Shown one piece after another: positions 51,196 to 60,491 of a DNA stretch of 64,000 nucleotides. Every line of letters begins with the position of its first letter. The stretch's first letter is position 1. The stretch lies in assembly GCF_004010325.2 (NCBI RefSeq), contig NZ_SADR02000019.1, positions 62,001 to 126,000 on the forward strand, read 5' to 3'. The position numbers were made by a program, and so were the translations under genes. Under the pieces are notes generated by a model, which was given only the letters and a program-made list of their open reading frames with translations, had not been told where the DNA came from and ran no database searches. Origin of the DNA: Mesorhizobium sp. M00.F.Ca.ET.216.01.1.1. GTDB lineage: Bacteria > Pseudomonadota > Alphaproteobacteria > Rhizobiales > Rhizobiaceae.

Positions 51196-51507
51196 TTAAT
51201 GCTGGCCACAAGAATTTTCGGCTTTAGAAAACGTTCCGAAAAAATATTGTCCGCTTTCGACCTCATTTGTTATTGTCGTGATGGGCAAACACTGGCATGC
51301 GCGCACCTCAAGCATCTGGGCGCCGTTGTCGCTCCTGATCTTCACCGTAATCTTTACGAGGTCACGATCAGGCATCTCATCGCGTGCAATATCGTGCAGG
51401 ATGCGAACGGCCTCCGCCCGCGCACGGTCCCGCGACTCGAACAGCTGACCCTCCTTGTCGAGTACATGGCCGTCGCTGTTATAGACATCGAAGAAATATC
51501 GGTTCAT
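51196..51507 (-). CDS. DUF6894-like small protein
   Basis: 103 residues from the ATG at 51507. The opening MNRYFFDVYNSDGHVLDKEG and ESRDRARAEAVRILHDIARD matches the short DUF6894 family of rhizobia and methylobacteria (MxRYFFDI...D..G..). Function unknown. The family domain covers residues 1-72 and the rest (CLPITTITNEVESGQYFFG) looks like an extension. It ends 22 bp before the small basic protein gene on the same strand. Confidence 0.72.
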   Translation of the reverse strand: MNRYFFDVYNSDGHVLDKEGQLFESRDRARAEAVRILHDIARDEMPDRDLVKITVKIRSDNGAQMLEVRACQCLPITTITNEVESGQYFFGTFSKAENSCGQH

Positions 51508-51678
51508 TGCGATCACCGCAGAGCACCCCAAAATCTCCGCGAGTATCCCCGGTTCCGCCGCGCTGGCATTTTGGATCAAGATGCATCAGATTGTGGCCGC
51601 GACGTGGGCTGCAAATCAGCGACGGGCGGTCATCTTGTCCAAGGCGATCGGCGCTCCTACACAGGACCTTCGAGGCGA

Positions 51679-52404
51679 ATGATGCTTGATTCTCTTTTTC
51701 TGCAGCTTGAACAACATGATGTCGTTCAGCTGCCGAACGGTCCTTGCTAGCCGAGACGTTAACAACAGGCCGGGATTTTTCCATAGGCCAGGACTTGGTT
51801 TCTGCAGGGTCTCGACCGCGATACAGTACTTTGTTGGTCGAGGGGTTGGCAGCGCGCTACAAAGTGTTGGAGGACGGCGGCCGGCAGTTTACATCGCGCA
51901 GGTGCCTGGAGACTTTGTCGATCTCCATGCCTTTCTTCTCAAAGCCATGGATCATGGCATTGTAGCCTTGTCGGCGTGCCGCGTCCTTTTTGCTGATCAT
52001 AATCGGCTTCGCAAGCTTACCGAGACCGCGCCCCATCTCACGCGCCTTCTTTGGTTGGACACGCTGGTCGACGGAGCGATTCACCGGGAATGGATCGTCT
52101 CGATGGGGCGAAAGACACGGACCTCACATTTTTTTTTGGCCCATCTGATTTGCGAGCTTTACGTCCGATTGAAGTAGTCAATCGCACAAACGGTCTAAGC
52201 TTTCGGCTGCCGCTGACGCAGGCCGAGCTCGCCGACCTGTTGGGACTGTCGCTCGTCCACATGAACCGCATTATTGGGGAATTGCGTAAGCTTAGCGCAA
52301 TCGCCTGGACGGATCACTCGTTGACGATTGTCGACTGGGAGCGATTACGACAGATCGCCGAATTCGATGCGACCTATCTCAGCATGGTGCGAGAACCGCG
52401 CTAA
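51679..52404 (+). pseudogene. Crp/Fnr-family regulator, frameshifted
   Basis: Pieces of one protein occur in three frames: LFLQLEQHDVV, then SAAERSLLAETLTTGRDFSI and SRPRYSTLLVEGLAARYKVL, then VPGDFVDLHAFLLKAMDHGI and HLICELYVRLK, and finally FRLPLTQAELADLLGLSLVH with MNRIIGELRKL. The last carries the helix-turn-helix. At least three single-base shifts (near 51729, 51900 and 52170) destroy it. The plan is that of rhizobial Crp/Fnr proteins lacking the FNR cysteines. Confidence 0.72.
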
Positions 52405-52543
52405 ATACCGGCGTCCAGCCACTGACGGAACTGCCTCACATATCGCATGTCGCAGCCTCCATGCGGGGGCCGACAGTCGTCGCTGAGCTTCGATGTCTCG
52501 TGTTTCGAATGTCGCTGAAACCAAAGTCTGAAAGGATAGCGCC

Positions 52544-52892
52544 ATGGGTCTTTTCTCCAGGACTACACACCTTGCCGGGTATTTACTATGCCGAGCAGCA
52601 GATCGAAAAAACTCTGCCTAAGATGAGCCACGGACCCAGATCTGAAGGCTGGCTTCGAAGAGCACTTCGAACAGACGAAGCAACACATCGCGCGTTTGGA
52701 GCAGGTTTGAATTGCATGGCGAAGCGGTGAAGGGCGTTGATTGCCCGGCCATTGACGGCCTCCTTGAGGAGGCCTGATAGCGTCCGCCTAGGCGGTTGAG
52801 CATTACGAGATGATTCGCTATGGCAGCAGGCGACTGACCAGAAATTGACCGAGATGGCCGAAAGCAGCGTAAACCGCCAAGCTGCCGAATAG
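52544..52892 (+). pseudogene. DUF892 (YciE/YciF ferritin-like) protein, decayed
   Basis: Fragments in several frames read MGLFSRTTHLAG, YYAEQQIEKTLPKM, TDPDLKAGFEEHFEQTKQHI, ELHGEAVKGVDCPAIDGLLE, VEHYEMIRYGSR and KLTEMAESSVNRQAAE. Together they follow the YciE/YciF-like four-helix order with metal-binding Glu and His residues, but with frameshifts and an internal deletion. Not functional. Confidence 0.7.
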
Positions 52893-53047
52893 GTTCCCGC
52901 GCGGGGCCATTCGCGCTTTTGGCCTTCGCCATGCGCTCCGCGGCCAATGGTTGCGCCGACCAGCGTTGTAACCGTCTTGGGCCGAGATCGGCCTGACCGG
53001 CAGCCATAGGGTATTCCAACCGTCCAGGTCAGGTCTTGGAATTTATC

Positions 53048-54682
53048 CTAAAGAGCCATGGCTGCGTCATGCTCACGCGAGGTGCGTTCGGCGACGCGGT
53101 ACTGGTTGTCGTGATCCACAGCAACAAGTTCAAAGTGTCCGGTAAGACCGTCGACCACTAAGTCGAGGAATGCGTTACAAGCAGCAATCCAGTCCGAAAT
53201 ATCAGACAGCTCGAGAGATAAGGTGAGGCCCTCTGCATGGTGCGCATACAAGACGATCAAGGCGCCGTGCCTAGCCGTGCCCACGCTTAGCTCAACCCAC
53301 GCGTCGCCCGATTCCAGGACATGCGTCGCTGTGGCCGGGAGCCTTCGGCGGCTGCAGCACTCCCCTAAGATCGATAGCCGGCGGTCAAATCCCCGCAACC
53401 GGATTGTTGGCGATTGTCTAAGGTCCTTTCGCGGCGCACGCCACCAGCCGTTCTGTTCCAGCACCGGATGGTCGAACGATTGTCCATTCACCAAGGCCGA
53501 AATCGCGTCCGCGAGGATCGTCCTGCGCGGTTTCTCCGCCCTCGCATCAAACACTCCACACTCGTAGTATCCGTCCGCGCGCATCATCATAGAGTTCCAG
53601 TCGACAGCGCCGAAGAGCGACCAAGCAGTGACGGCTCGCACATCAACACCCGCCGCGATACATTCCTTAGCCGCCTGCCATCCCTCAATGAACCAGCGGA
53701 GCTGTTCCTCCCGGGTACAAGCATTGTGGACCTCGCCGACCACCAGCGGCAGGTTGTAGCGGGCCCAGACTTCTCGCAGTCGTGGAGCAAAACCGAGTTC
53801 GTGGGCGGGGAGTCCCGCCCGGAAAGCCGCGATATCCACATATGGTTCGATCCCGTTGCCTCCAACGGGTTCAGCACCGTGCTTTTCGACGCGATGATCG
53901 AGGAACCGGTCGCTGGTAAGGTAGTAGTCGACGCCGATCAGGTCCGGACGGCAGGGCGCGGCCTCGAACTCGGTCAAGTGGACAGGATCGACACCAGCGC
54001 CAAGCAGACGTTCGTAAAACGGGTGGCCGGCATCGACGTGCCCACAAAGCAGGTCAAGCGACAACCATCGCCTGCCGTTCTCATAGTCAGCCTGGTACTG
54101 TAGCTCCCGCGTCGCAAATATTCTTCCGACATCTTCGGTCTGGAGAAGGCGCGCCTCTGGGATGACCTTGCGGATTGCTGCCATGGCTTTGACGATCGCG
54201 CGGCATTGGGCGACAAGGAGCCGGAAACAAGTGGCCTCGTCGGCGCAGTGCGGTTGCCAGAAGCCGTAGAGGCCACTGAGGCGAGCGGTCGTGAGCGGTT
54301 CGTTGATGGGTGTGAAAGTCTTTATCCACGGGTAGCGACGCGCCAGCCGTCCGGCAAAGGCCGCGAGATGCTCGGCAAAATCTGATGCGAGGATATTCGT
54401 CCAGGAAGGCCCGCTTCCGTGGTGGAGAAGGCCTGCCACAGGGCTGATGCCGATCTCGCGCAACCGCTCGAGCCGCTCATCTAGCCATGCCCAGTCGCGC
54501 GCGCCGTCCGCCGCCTCAACATGTTCCCACAGAGCCGGATACCGCAGGGTTTTGATGCCGAGGGAAGCAACGAGATCCAGATCCTCGCTGCGTACCGAAT
54601 GACCGGTTTCGACGAGCTGATCTCGGACTACATCGCCTACACGCACCACGCTGCATTCGACGCCGCCCCAGATCTCCACCAT
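53048..54682 (-). CDS. Glycoside hydrolase family 1-like protein
   Basis: 544 residues. A TIM-barrel of the GH1 type covers about residues 1-400: LRYPALWEHVEAADGARDW, FTPINEPLTTARLSGLYGFW (the NEP acid/base motif, Glu near 128), LIGVDYYLTSDR and LVVGEVHNACTREEQLRWF (probable nucleophile Glu). In many homologues a dTDP-4-dehydrorhamnose-reductase-like part follows; here the last ~110 residues (ISDWIAACNAFLDLVVDGLT) are short and unassigned. It starts 2 bp after the glf stop, so it is in an operon with glf and a glycosyltransferase. A role in trimming or transferring sugars of a surface glycan is inference. Confidence 0.78.
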   Translation of the reverse strand: MVEIWGGVECSVVRVGDVVRDQLVETGHSVRSEDLDLVASLGIKTLRYPALWEHVEAADGARDWAWLDERLERLREIGISPVAGLLHHGSGPSWTNILASDFAEHLAAFAGRLARRYPWIKTFTPINEPLTTARLSGLYGFWQPHCADEATCFRLLVAQCRAIVKAMAAIRKVIPEARLLQTEDVGRIFATRELQYQADYENGRRWLSLDLLCGHVDAGHPFYERLLGAGVDPVHLTEFEAAPCRPDLIGVDYYLTSDRFLDHRVEKHGAEPVGGNGIEPYVDIAAFRAGLPAHELGFAPRLREVWARYNLPLVVGEVHNACTREEQLRWFIEGWQAAKECIAAGVDVRAVTAWSLFGAVDWNSMMMRADGYYECGVFDARAEKPRRTILADAISALVNGQSFDHPVLEQNGWWRAPRKDLRQSPTIRLRGFDRRLSILGECCSRRRLPATATHVLESGDAWVELSVGTARHGALIVLYAHHAEGLTLSLELSDISDWIAACNAFLDLVVDGLTGHFELVAVDHDNQYRVAERTSREHDAAMAL

Positions 54683-54684
54683 GG

Positions 54685-55815
54685 CTATCCCGCCGCGCCC
54701 TTGATGATTGGAAGGGCCCGCGCGCCCGTCCTTTGTATGCGGCTGAATGCGGCGAGCGCCTGGCCAATCACCTGGTCCATATTGTAGTACCGGTACGTCG
54801 CCAGCCGACCGACAAAAACCGCATCGGTTTGCTGAGCCGCGAGTGCCTCATATCGCTTGTAAAGCGCTTCGTTTTCCGGCCGAGGCACCGGGTAATATGG
54901 ATCGCCGTCATCCGTTGGATATTCATAGGTCAGACTGGTCCGGGGATGCTGCTGCCCCGTCATATGCTTGTATTCCGTGACCCTGGTGAAGGCCTCGGTC
55001 TGGGGGTAGTTGACGACCGCCACGGGTTGGAACTGCGGCTGATCAAGCGTGACGTGGTCGAAATGCAAAGACCGGTACGGCAGTTTGCCCAGCCTGAAAT
55101 CAAAGAATTCATCGATCGGGCCAGTATAGACCAGGCGCCGATGTGGAATGACGTCTCGAACTTCGCGATAGTCGGTCTGCAGCATCATCTTGATATTGGG
55201 ATGGGCCAACATTCGCTGGAACATGCGCGTATAGCCGCCGGCCGGCATGCTCTGGAACGTGTCAGCGAAATACCGGTCGTCGCGGTTGGTTCGTGTCGGA
55301 ACTCGAGCCGTCACCGACTTGCTGAGCTGGGAGGGGTCCACGCCCCACTGTTTGCGGGTGTAGCCCCGGAAGAACTTCTCATAGAGCTCGCGCCCCACAG
55401 TTCCCACGACCACGTCCTCGGCCGTGCGAACCTCGCCGACGTTCTCTCTGCGCGCGGCGAGAAACTGTTCCATCTCCTCCGACGTGAGATCGAGACCGTA
55501 CAGGCGATTGATCGTATCAAGGTTGATTGGGATCGGCACAAGCCGACCATCGACATTGGCGAGCACCCGATGCTCGTAGGGGTACCACTTGGTGAACTGA
55601 GACAGATAAGTGACAATGGCTTCGGCGTTGGTATGGAAGATGTGCGGCCCGTAGCGATGAACGAGGATACCGGCTTCGTCATACCAATCGAAAGCGTTGC
55701 CGCCGATGTGACTCCGACGATCAACGACCAACACTTTCTCTCCGCGCTGACTGGCAAGGCGCTCTGCCAACACGCTGCCGGCAAACCCGGCACCGACCAC
55801 CAGCCAGTCAAACAT
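54685..55815 (-). CDS. glf: UDP-galactopyranose mutase
   Basis: 376 residues, full length. FAD motif WLVVGAGFAGSVLAERLA at the N-terminus, GGNAFDWYDEAGILVHRYGP and HIFHTN near 35-62, GYTRKQWGVDPSQLS near 152, RDDRYFADTFQSMPAGGYT near 180, and SLTYEYPTDDGDPYYPVP near 295. It interconverts UDP-galactopyranose and UDP-galactofuranose, so the cell can make galactofuranose-containing glycans. Its ATG overlaps the preceding glycosyltransferase gene by 8 bp, and the GH1-like gene follows directly. Confidence 0.93.
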   Translation of the reverse strand: MFDWLVVGAGFAGSVLAERLASQRGEKVLVVDRRSHIGGNAFDWYDEAGILVHRYGPHIFHTNAEAIVTYLSQFTKWYPYEHRVLANVDGRLVPIPINLDTINRLYGLDLTSEEMEQFLAARRENVGEVRTAEDVVVGTVGRELYEKFFRGYTRKQWGVDPSQLSKSVTARVPTRTNRDDRYFADTFQSMPAGGYTRMFQRMLAHPNIKMMLQTDYREVRDVIPHRRLVYTGPIDEFFDFRLGKLPYRSLHFDHVTLDQPQFQPVAVVNYPQTEAFTRVTEYKHMTGQQHPRTSLTYEYPTDDGDPYYPVPRPENEALYKRYEALAAQQTDAVFVGRLATYRYYNMDQVIGQALAAFSRIQRTGARALPIIKGAAG

Positions 55816-56980
55816 AGTCAGCCAACTGGTTGGACGTTGCCGGGAGCAAGTTAGCCGGCGTCAGCAGGTCTCGCATGGCGCCCCAGGTCGCGTCCCACGA
55901 CATGCGGGACAGGAATGCATCGACGTCGGCCATGTCCCCGCCATCTTTGCGCAACGCCATGCGCAAGGCGGCGGGCATTGAGGCTGCGTCAGCGATCTGT
56001 ACCAGTCCGTGACGTCCGTAGGTTTGGACCACATCAACGATGGCAGTTGAGACCACGGGCAGTGCGCCGGCGAGAAACTCGGGGGTCTTCGTCGGGCTGA
56101 TATACCGCGTGGCCTCGTTGAGGGCGAACGGCATCCATCCCACGTCCCAACCAGCCATGTAGCTTGGCAATTCGGCATACCGCTTGGCGCCCAACCAATG
56201 AATGTTTGGGCCGCTGGGCAGGGTGGCAGGGTCGATCTTGACCACCGGGCCGAGGGTGACGAACTGAACATCCGGCATCGCCGCAGCGGTTCGAGCCATC
56301 AGGTCGATGTCGAAACGCTCGTCAACCACGCCGAAGAAGCCGACGCGAGGTCGCGGGATGGTTTGTTGGTCGGCTGGGTCTGCCTGGCGGCGGCGCGCCT
56401 GATGGAAGTGTGCCGTGTCGATACTGCTCGGAAATGCATGTACGAACGGGTGCTGGCTCCGTTTGGCCTCATAAAGGCTCATGCCCCCTGTGAACACGAC
56501 GTCGGCCTTGCGGAAGAGTTGCCGCTCCAGCAACTCAAGTTCGGGCGGTGCGTCCTTGAAGGCCGATAGTTCGTCCATGCAGTCGTAGACACAGACATCG
56601 TCCTGCAACGCTGCCGCAAACTTCAAGGCCATTGGGGTGTAGTACCAAGTCACCAACTGGTCATGATCAATGTCTGCCACCAGATTATCCAGCAAATGTG
56701 CGAGGACTTTGTCGATCTGGGTTCCCGGTTGATCGTGCGGCAGCACCGGCGTCACGACTTGCAGACCAGACGCAACCGACTTGCGGCGGAGGAAGGCGTT
56801 CTGAACGGGCTCGAACACTGGTTCTTCAAAGAACACCACGGAGTAGGCTTCTGCGGCGCGCGTCATCAAATGCTGGGGGCGTTGAAAAACGAAGTCCCAT
56901 CGCAAGTGGGAGAAACAGATCAGGAGCGGGTTATCAAAAGGCACGAGCAAGGGGTTGGATACAGTCTGATCCATTTGCAT
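55808..56980 (-). CDS. Glycosyltransferase (GT1/GT4-like)
   Basis: 390 residues. Layout of a GT-B enzyme: SHLRWDFVFQRPQHLMTRAA near residue 25 and VTWYYTPMALKFAAAL near 112 in the first half. The C-terminal half has RVGFFGVVDERFDIDLM near 212, NIHWLGAKRYAELPSYMAG near 258 and RYISPTKTPEFLAGALPVVS near 290, with the PTKTPE acid typical of nucleotide-sugar binding. The RPQHLM opening is common in galactofuranose-associated clusters. It leads the glf operon; ATG at 56980 (a TTG lies one codon earlier). Probably uses UDP-Galf or another sugar nucleotide. Confidence 0.85.
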   Translation of the reverse strand: MQMDQTVSNPLLVPFDNPLLICFSHLRWDFVFQRPQHLMTRAAEAYSVVFFEEPVFEPVQNAFLRRKSVASGLQVVTPVLPHDQPGTQIDKVLAHLLDNLVADIDHDQLVTWYYTPMALKFAAALQDDVCVYDCMDELSAFKDAPPELELLERQLFRKADVVFTGGMSLYEAKRSQHPFVHAFPSSIDTAHFHQARRRQADPADQQTIPRPRVGFFGVVDERFDIDLMARTAAAMPDVQFVTLGPVVKIDPATLPSGPNIHWLGAKRYAELPSYMAGWDVGWMPFALNEATRYISPTKTPEFLAGALPVVSTAIVDVVQTYGRHGLVQIADAASMPAALRMALRKDGGDMADVDAFLSRMSWDATWGAMRDLLTPANLLPATSNQLADYV

Positions 56981-57153
56981 CAATCCGCATTAGGGTTGGC
57001 TTATGATGGATCAAGCTCCGTCTGCGGATCGGGTTCCACCGCCAAAGTGGAATTTTGGCTTTCTTCGCCGGACCAGAAAGAAAGCAGGGATTTCTGATTA
57101 TTGCTGGAACGAGCAGCGGCTACGCAAGTTGTTGGCGCGGCGGAGAACGCAAT

Positions 57154-57978
57154 ATGATCATTGATGCACACCTTCATACTTCCGGTCGGGAAACGACCGC
57201 GGATGTGCTTCAGTCGCTCGATGATGCCGGTGTCGACGCTGCATTCTTGCTGGCGCCGTTCCTCACTCCACCATACTCCCTGGATGATCGGGAGTCCTTG
57301 CGCGCCGGGAACCGCTACCTTTCGGACTTGGTGAAACGCCACCCGGATCGCCTTGTGGGATTCGCGGTTGTAAATCCGCTCCATTCGCAATCCGCCGACG
57401 ATCTTGAGGAGGCTGCCACCCTTCCGGGTATTCGCGCATTAAAGATGGTTCCGACAGGATGGTATCCGTACGACGACTGCGCCCATCGCGTGTACGCGGT
57501 CGCTGCAAAACTCGAGCTGCCCATCCTGTTCCACAGTGGAATTTTCATCGACGGCCGCTCCGGGCGATTCTGCCGGCCGTCCTTTTACGAGGCGGTTCGC
57601 GATCATCCTGGCCTTCGCGTCACGCTGGCTCACCTTGGATGGCCATGGTGCGACGAAGCCAACGCGGTCGGCGTCATCGACCGGATCAACGGCGTCGACC
57701 CAGCCAAAAGCCAGTTTCGCTTCGACCTGTCGTTCGGACCCCCTCCGATCTATCGTGAGGAGGTCTTCCGCAAGGCAATCGACGTTATAGGCCCCCGCTC
57801 CCTGCAATTCGGCAGCGACCGGTTCTTGCCATGCAGTGGCGCTCATATCCGCGCGGCAATCGACGAGGTCACCGCAATTCTCGATCAACTCGACATCCCG
57901 GCGGATGACCGAGAGGCCATCATGTGGGGTACGGCCATGGACTGGCTGAGGCTGCGCCAATCGCAAGGAGGAAACTAA
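57154..57978 (+). CDS. Amidohydrolase-family protein (PF04909 type)
   Basis: 274 residues from the ATG at 57154 with CGGAG 9 bp upstream. Metal-site motifs: MIIDAHLHTSGRE at the start (HxH), LPILFHSGIFID near 126, LRVTLAHLGWPWCDEA near 155 and LQFGSDRFLP near 218 (Asp). Relatives are hydrolases or decarboxylases of small substrates. It is coupled to the following glycosyltransferase (TAATG) and diverges from the glf operon. In a glycan cluster it might be a deacetylase-like or lactone-acting enzyme; substrate unknown. Confidence 0.86.
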   Translation: MIIDAHLHTSGRETTADVLQSLDDAGVDAAFLLAPFLTPPYSLDDRESLRAGNRYLSDLVKRHPDRLVGFAVVNPLHSQSADDLEEAATLPGIRALKMVPTGWYPYDDCAHRVYAVAAKLELPILFHSGIFIDGRSGRFCRPSFYEAVRDHPGLRVTLAHLGWPWCDEANAVGVIDRINGVDPAKSQFRFDLSFGPPPIYREEVFRKAIDVIGPRSLQFGSDRFLPCSGAHIRAAIDEVTAILDQLDIPADDREAIMWGTAMDWLRLRQSQGGN

Positions 57979-59174
57979 TGGCCAGGACACCGCGTGTGCT
58001 GTCAGGCGGCCAGACCGACGAGCGCACGCATATCCTCGAGGTCTTGGGCAACGCCATCGTCGGCGGCATGGAAAACTACGTGCGCAATCTTGCCGCAAAC
58101 CTTCCATCGGACGAGTTCAAGGTTTCGCTCCTGTGCCCTTTTGAGAGCCCTTATACCGCCTTGCTGCGATCCGAAGGACGAGAAGTCTATATCGCGCCGC
58201 TGCGTGACGATCCGCCTTGGCGCACAGTCGAGCTGATCTGCACATTGATTCGCGAAACCGGCGTCGATCTTCTCCACGCCCACCTGATGAACGCCCACAC
58301 TGTCGCAGCTATAGCAGGGCGGCTAAGCGGAATTTCCACAGTAGCCACGCTGCATGGCATGAGCCTCCAGCCACAGGAAATCAGCGTCGCTCGCACTACC
58401 GGCAGCCACACCATCGTAGTCTGTCGCGAAGCGTGGTCCCAGGCGCTCGCAGTAGGGTTGGCGCCTGAGTTCGTAAGCCTTGTTCCTAATGGCGTCGACC
58501 TTACAGTCTACCATCCCCTCTCGGCTGACCCGGCAGAGTTCCGCCAAACCATCCAGGTCGGACCGACAGATATGCTGGTCGGATTCGTCGGCAGGCTGGC
58601 TTGGGAAAAAGGTCCCGACAAATTTTTGAAAGCGGCCGAGTTGATGCTGCAAAGGCGGGCTGAGGTACATTTCGCGATGGTGGGGACAGGGTCGATGGAA
58701 AATGACCTCACAGCCAAGGTGCGACGGACCGGGCTGGAATCGCGCATCCACATGGTCGGCCTAGCACGCGAACCGCATCGGATCTATCCGGCACTCGACT
58801 TGCTACTGCACACTTCCCGCGCGGATGCGATGCCCCTCACCATCCTGGAAGCCATGGCATCTGGCGTCCCCGTGGTGGCGATCGGTGTCGGTGGCATACC
58901 CGAAATCATCGCAACCGGCGAAACCGGGGTTCTCGTCGGCACCAGCGAATGGCCAGGTATCGTGTCGGAATATCCCGGTGACTGGGAGGGCGTGGCGCAG
59001 GCAGCGCTCGCGCTTCTATCCAACCCAGCACGGCTGAAGCTGATGGCGAGCGCCAGTGTCAAGCGCGCGCACGCCAATTTCGACATCCGCCAGTCGGCGA
59101 TCCTGACGAGTCAGATTTTCCGTCAATTGCTTGGATCGCGCCACGCCAAGGCCCGCCTGCACTCAGTCCCCTGA
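57978..59174 (+). CDS. Glycosyltransferase family 4
   Basis: 398 residues. GT4 features: ILEVLGNAIVGGMENYVRNL (G-GGxE) near residue 20, LLHAHLMNAHTVAAIAGRL near 98, LVPNGVDLTVYHP near 178, VGFVGRLAWEKGPDKFLKAA near 210, and LLLHTSRADAMPLTILEAMA (E-x7-E) near 280. Start ATG at 57978 overlaps the amidohydrolase stop (TAATG), with AAGGAGGAAAC before it. It transfers a sugar, retaining the configuration, to a lipid or sugar acceptor. Part of the glycan cluster. Confidence 0.91.
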   Translation: MARTPRVLSGGQTDERTHILEVLGNAIVGGMENYVRNLAANLPSDEFKVSLLCPFESPYTALLRSEGREVYIAPLRDDPPWRTVELICTLIRETGVDLLHAHLMNAHTVAAIAGRLSGISTVATLHGMSLQPQEISVARTTGSHTIVVCREAWSQALAVGLAPEFVSLVPNGVDLTVYHPLSADPAEFRQTIQVGPTDMLVGFVGRLAWEKGPDKFLKAAELMLQRRAEVHFAMVGTGSMENDLTAKVRRTGLESRIHMVGLAREPHRIYPALDLLLHTSRADAMPLTILEAMASGVPVVAIGVGGIPEIIATGETGVLVGTSEWPGIVSEYPGDWEGVAQAALALLSNPARLKLMASASVKRAHANFDIRQSAILTSQIFRQLLGSRHAKARLHSVP

Positions 59175-59199
59175 GCCCGTAACAGATCCAAGGGATGAG

Positions 59200-59895
59200 T
59201 CAGGATTTGGTGGCCCTGATTCCCGTGATCACAGGATACAAGGGGTCGACGACATCGAGGCTTGCGCGATCGATCTCCTCGAAAGCAAGTCCCTGCAGAA
59301 AGGCTGTGGCAGCCAGCACATTGCCGAACTGCTCAACCTCCACGCCGGCAGGCCCGAACCTTTCCTCGAAAAGTCGGCGAGCGGCAGTCTGCGTCATCGC
59401 CCAGAACCATTTTTCCGGCCCGTCATGAGAATCAATTGAAGTAATGCCTGGCACCGTCGCCAACACGACCCCGCCTGGCGCCAATGCTCGATGGATCGCG
59501 GCAAGAGCCGCGCGTACGTCGTAGATCATGTGCAGCGTCTGGGTTACGATCATGCAGTCAAAGCAGAAAGCATCGATCGCCTCTTCGTTTTGAAGGTCAA
59601 TGCGTATTGTAGCGTGTGGATTGGCACTTTCCGGCGAGTCGATGATGTCGGAATGGTTCACCCGTTCGCGGCCGAACCGCTGCGTGTACACATTGTCCCC
59701 AATCTCCGCGACACGCCCCCTGACGTCCCCAGCATGGCGTTGCAAAAAACTCTCGATATAGTAGCGGTCTAGGGGCGTGCCCCGATCACCGCCAAAGGCC
59801 CGACTGAGGGGCGTGACCTCGCCCAAATCCCCGAAATCAACTGTGCCTGGCGCTGGGACGGTGCCCTCGGGTTGAGGTAGATTGAAGCTCGCCAT
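59200..59895 (-). CDS. Class I SAM-dependent methyltransferase
   Basis: 231 residues. The SAM-binding motif I is atypical (RGRVAEIGDNVYTQRF, with ExGxN), then DCMIVTQTLHMIYDVRAAL near residue 112 (motif for acceptor), LAPGGVVLATVPGITSID near 137. Length and fold fit the Methyltransf_11/23-like group often found in polysaccharide clusters. It converges with the GT4 gene, 25 bp between the two stops. Probably methylates a sugar or lipid-linked glycan; inference. Confidence 0.82.
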   Translation of the reverse strand: MASFNLPQPEGTVPAPGTVDFGDLGEVTPLSRAFGGDRGTPLDRYYIESFLQRHAGDVRGRVAEIGDNVYTQRFGRERVNHSDIIDSPESANPHATIRIDLQNEEAIDAFCFDCMIVTQTLHMIYDVRAALAAIHRALAPGGVVLATVPGITSIDSHDGPEKWFWAMTQTAARRLFEERFGPAGVEVEQFGNVLAATAFLQGLAFEEIDRASLDVVDPLYPVITGIRATKS

Positions 59896-59958
59896 CGCAG
59901 CGCCCGTTGTTCATGCGAGAGATATGGCCACGCCGCCAGTGACCCATTGTTTTTGTCG

Positions 59959-60144
59959 TCAATTGTCGGACTTCTTCCTTGCTGCTGTCGGATTTTGGCC
60001 TGTAGTGGCGGCGGTCTTGGCGTCCTTCGAATGAGCTGCGAGCGCTGGACCAGCGCCAGTAACCTTACGCATGTCGCCACCGAGCTTTTCCTGTTGCGGT
60101 TTCTTCGCCAGAAGCCCTGAAAAATACTTGCCGAAAAATCCCAT
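59959..60144 (-). CDS. Small basic protein
   Basis: 61 residues. The ATG at 60144 follows CAGGAGAACACG. It begins with a short hydrophobic stretch (GFFGKYFSGLLAKK) and then becomes polar (KVTGAGPALAAHSKDAKTAA). No domain recognised. It resembles the other small proteins of this region and may be membrane-associated via its N-terminus. Confidence 0.55.
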   Translation of the reverse strand: MGFFGKYFSGLLAKKPQQEKLGGDMRKVTGAGPALAAHSKDAKTAATTGQNPTAARKKSDN

Positions 60145-60491
60145 CGTGTTCTCCTGCAGTGAGTATTGCAGCTCCGTCTAATACGAATTTGCGTGAACCA
60201 GATTTGTTCCTCTGACCATCGCGAGTGAAGGTTGCGATTAGGAAGCTTGACCGACTGTCAGCGATCGATGCAGTTCGCAGGTATCGCGGCGTAGAATGAC
60301 GTCGAGCAATCTGACTCAAGGGATTAGCGGGCGCAAAGACTGCCGCAGCGCATTGCGCTCCGAGTGCACTCTTCAATGGCCACCAAGACGACTACCGCTC
60401 CTGGTGCGCGGTCTTTCGCGAATTGGGGAAGCCAAATTAGCCATGCTACGCACCGCGACGGGCAGCAAACCATTCCTGGTTCTGTGATTCT

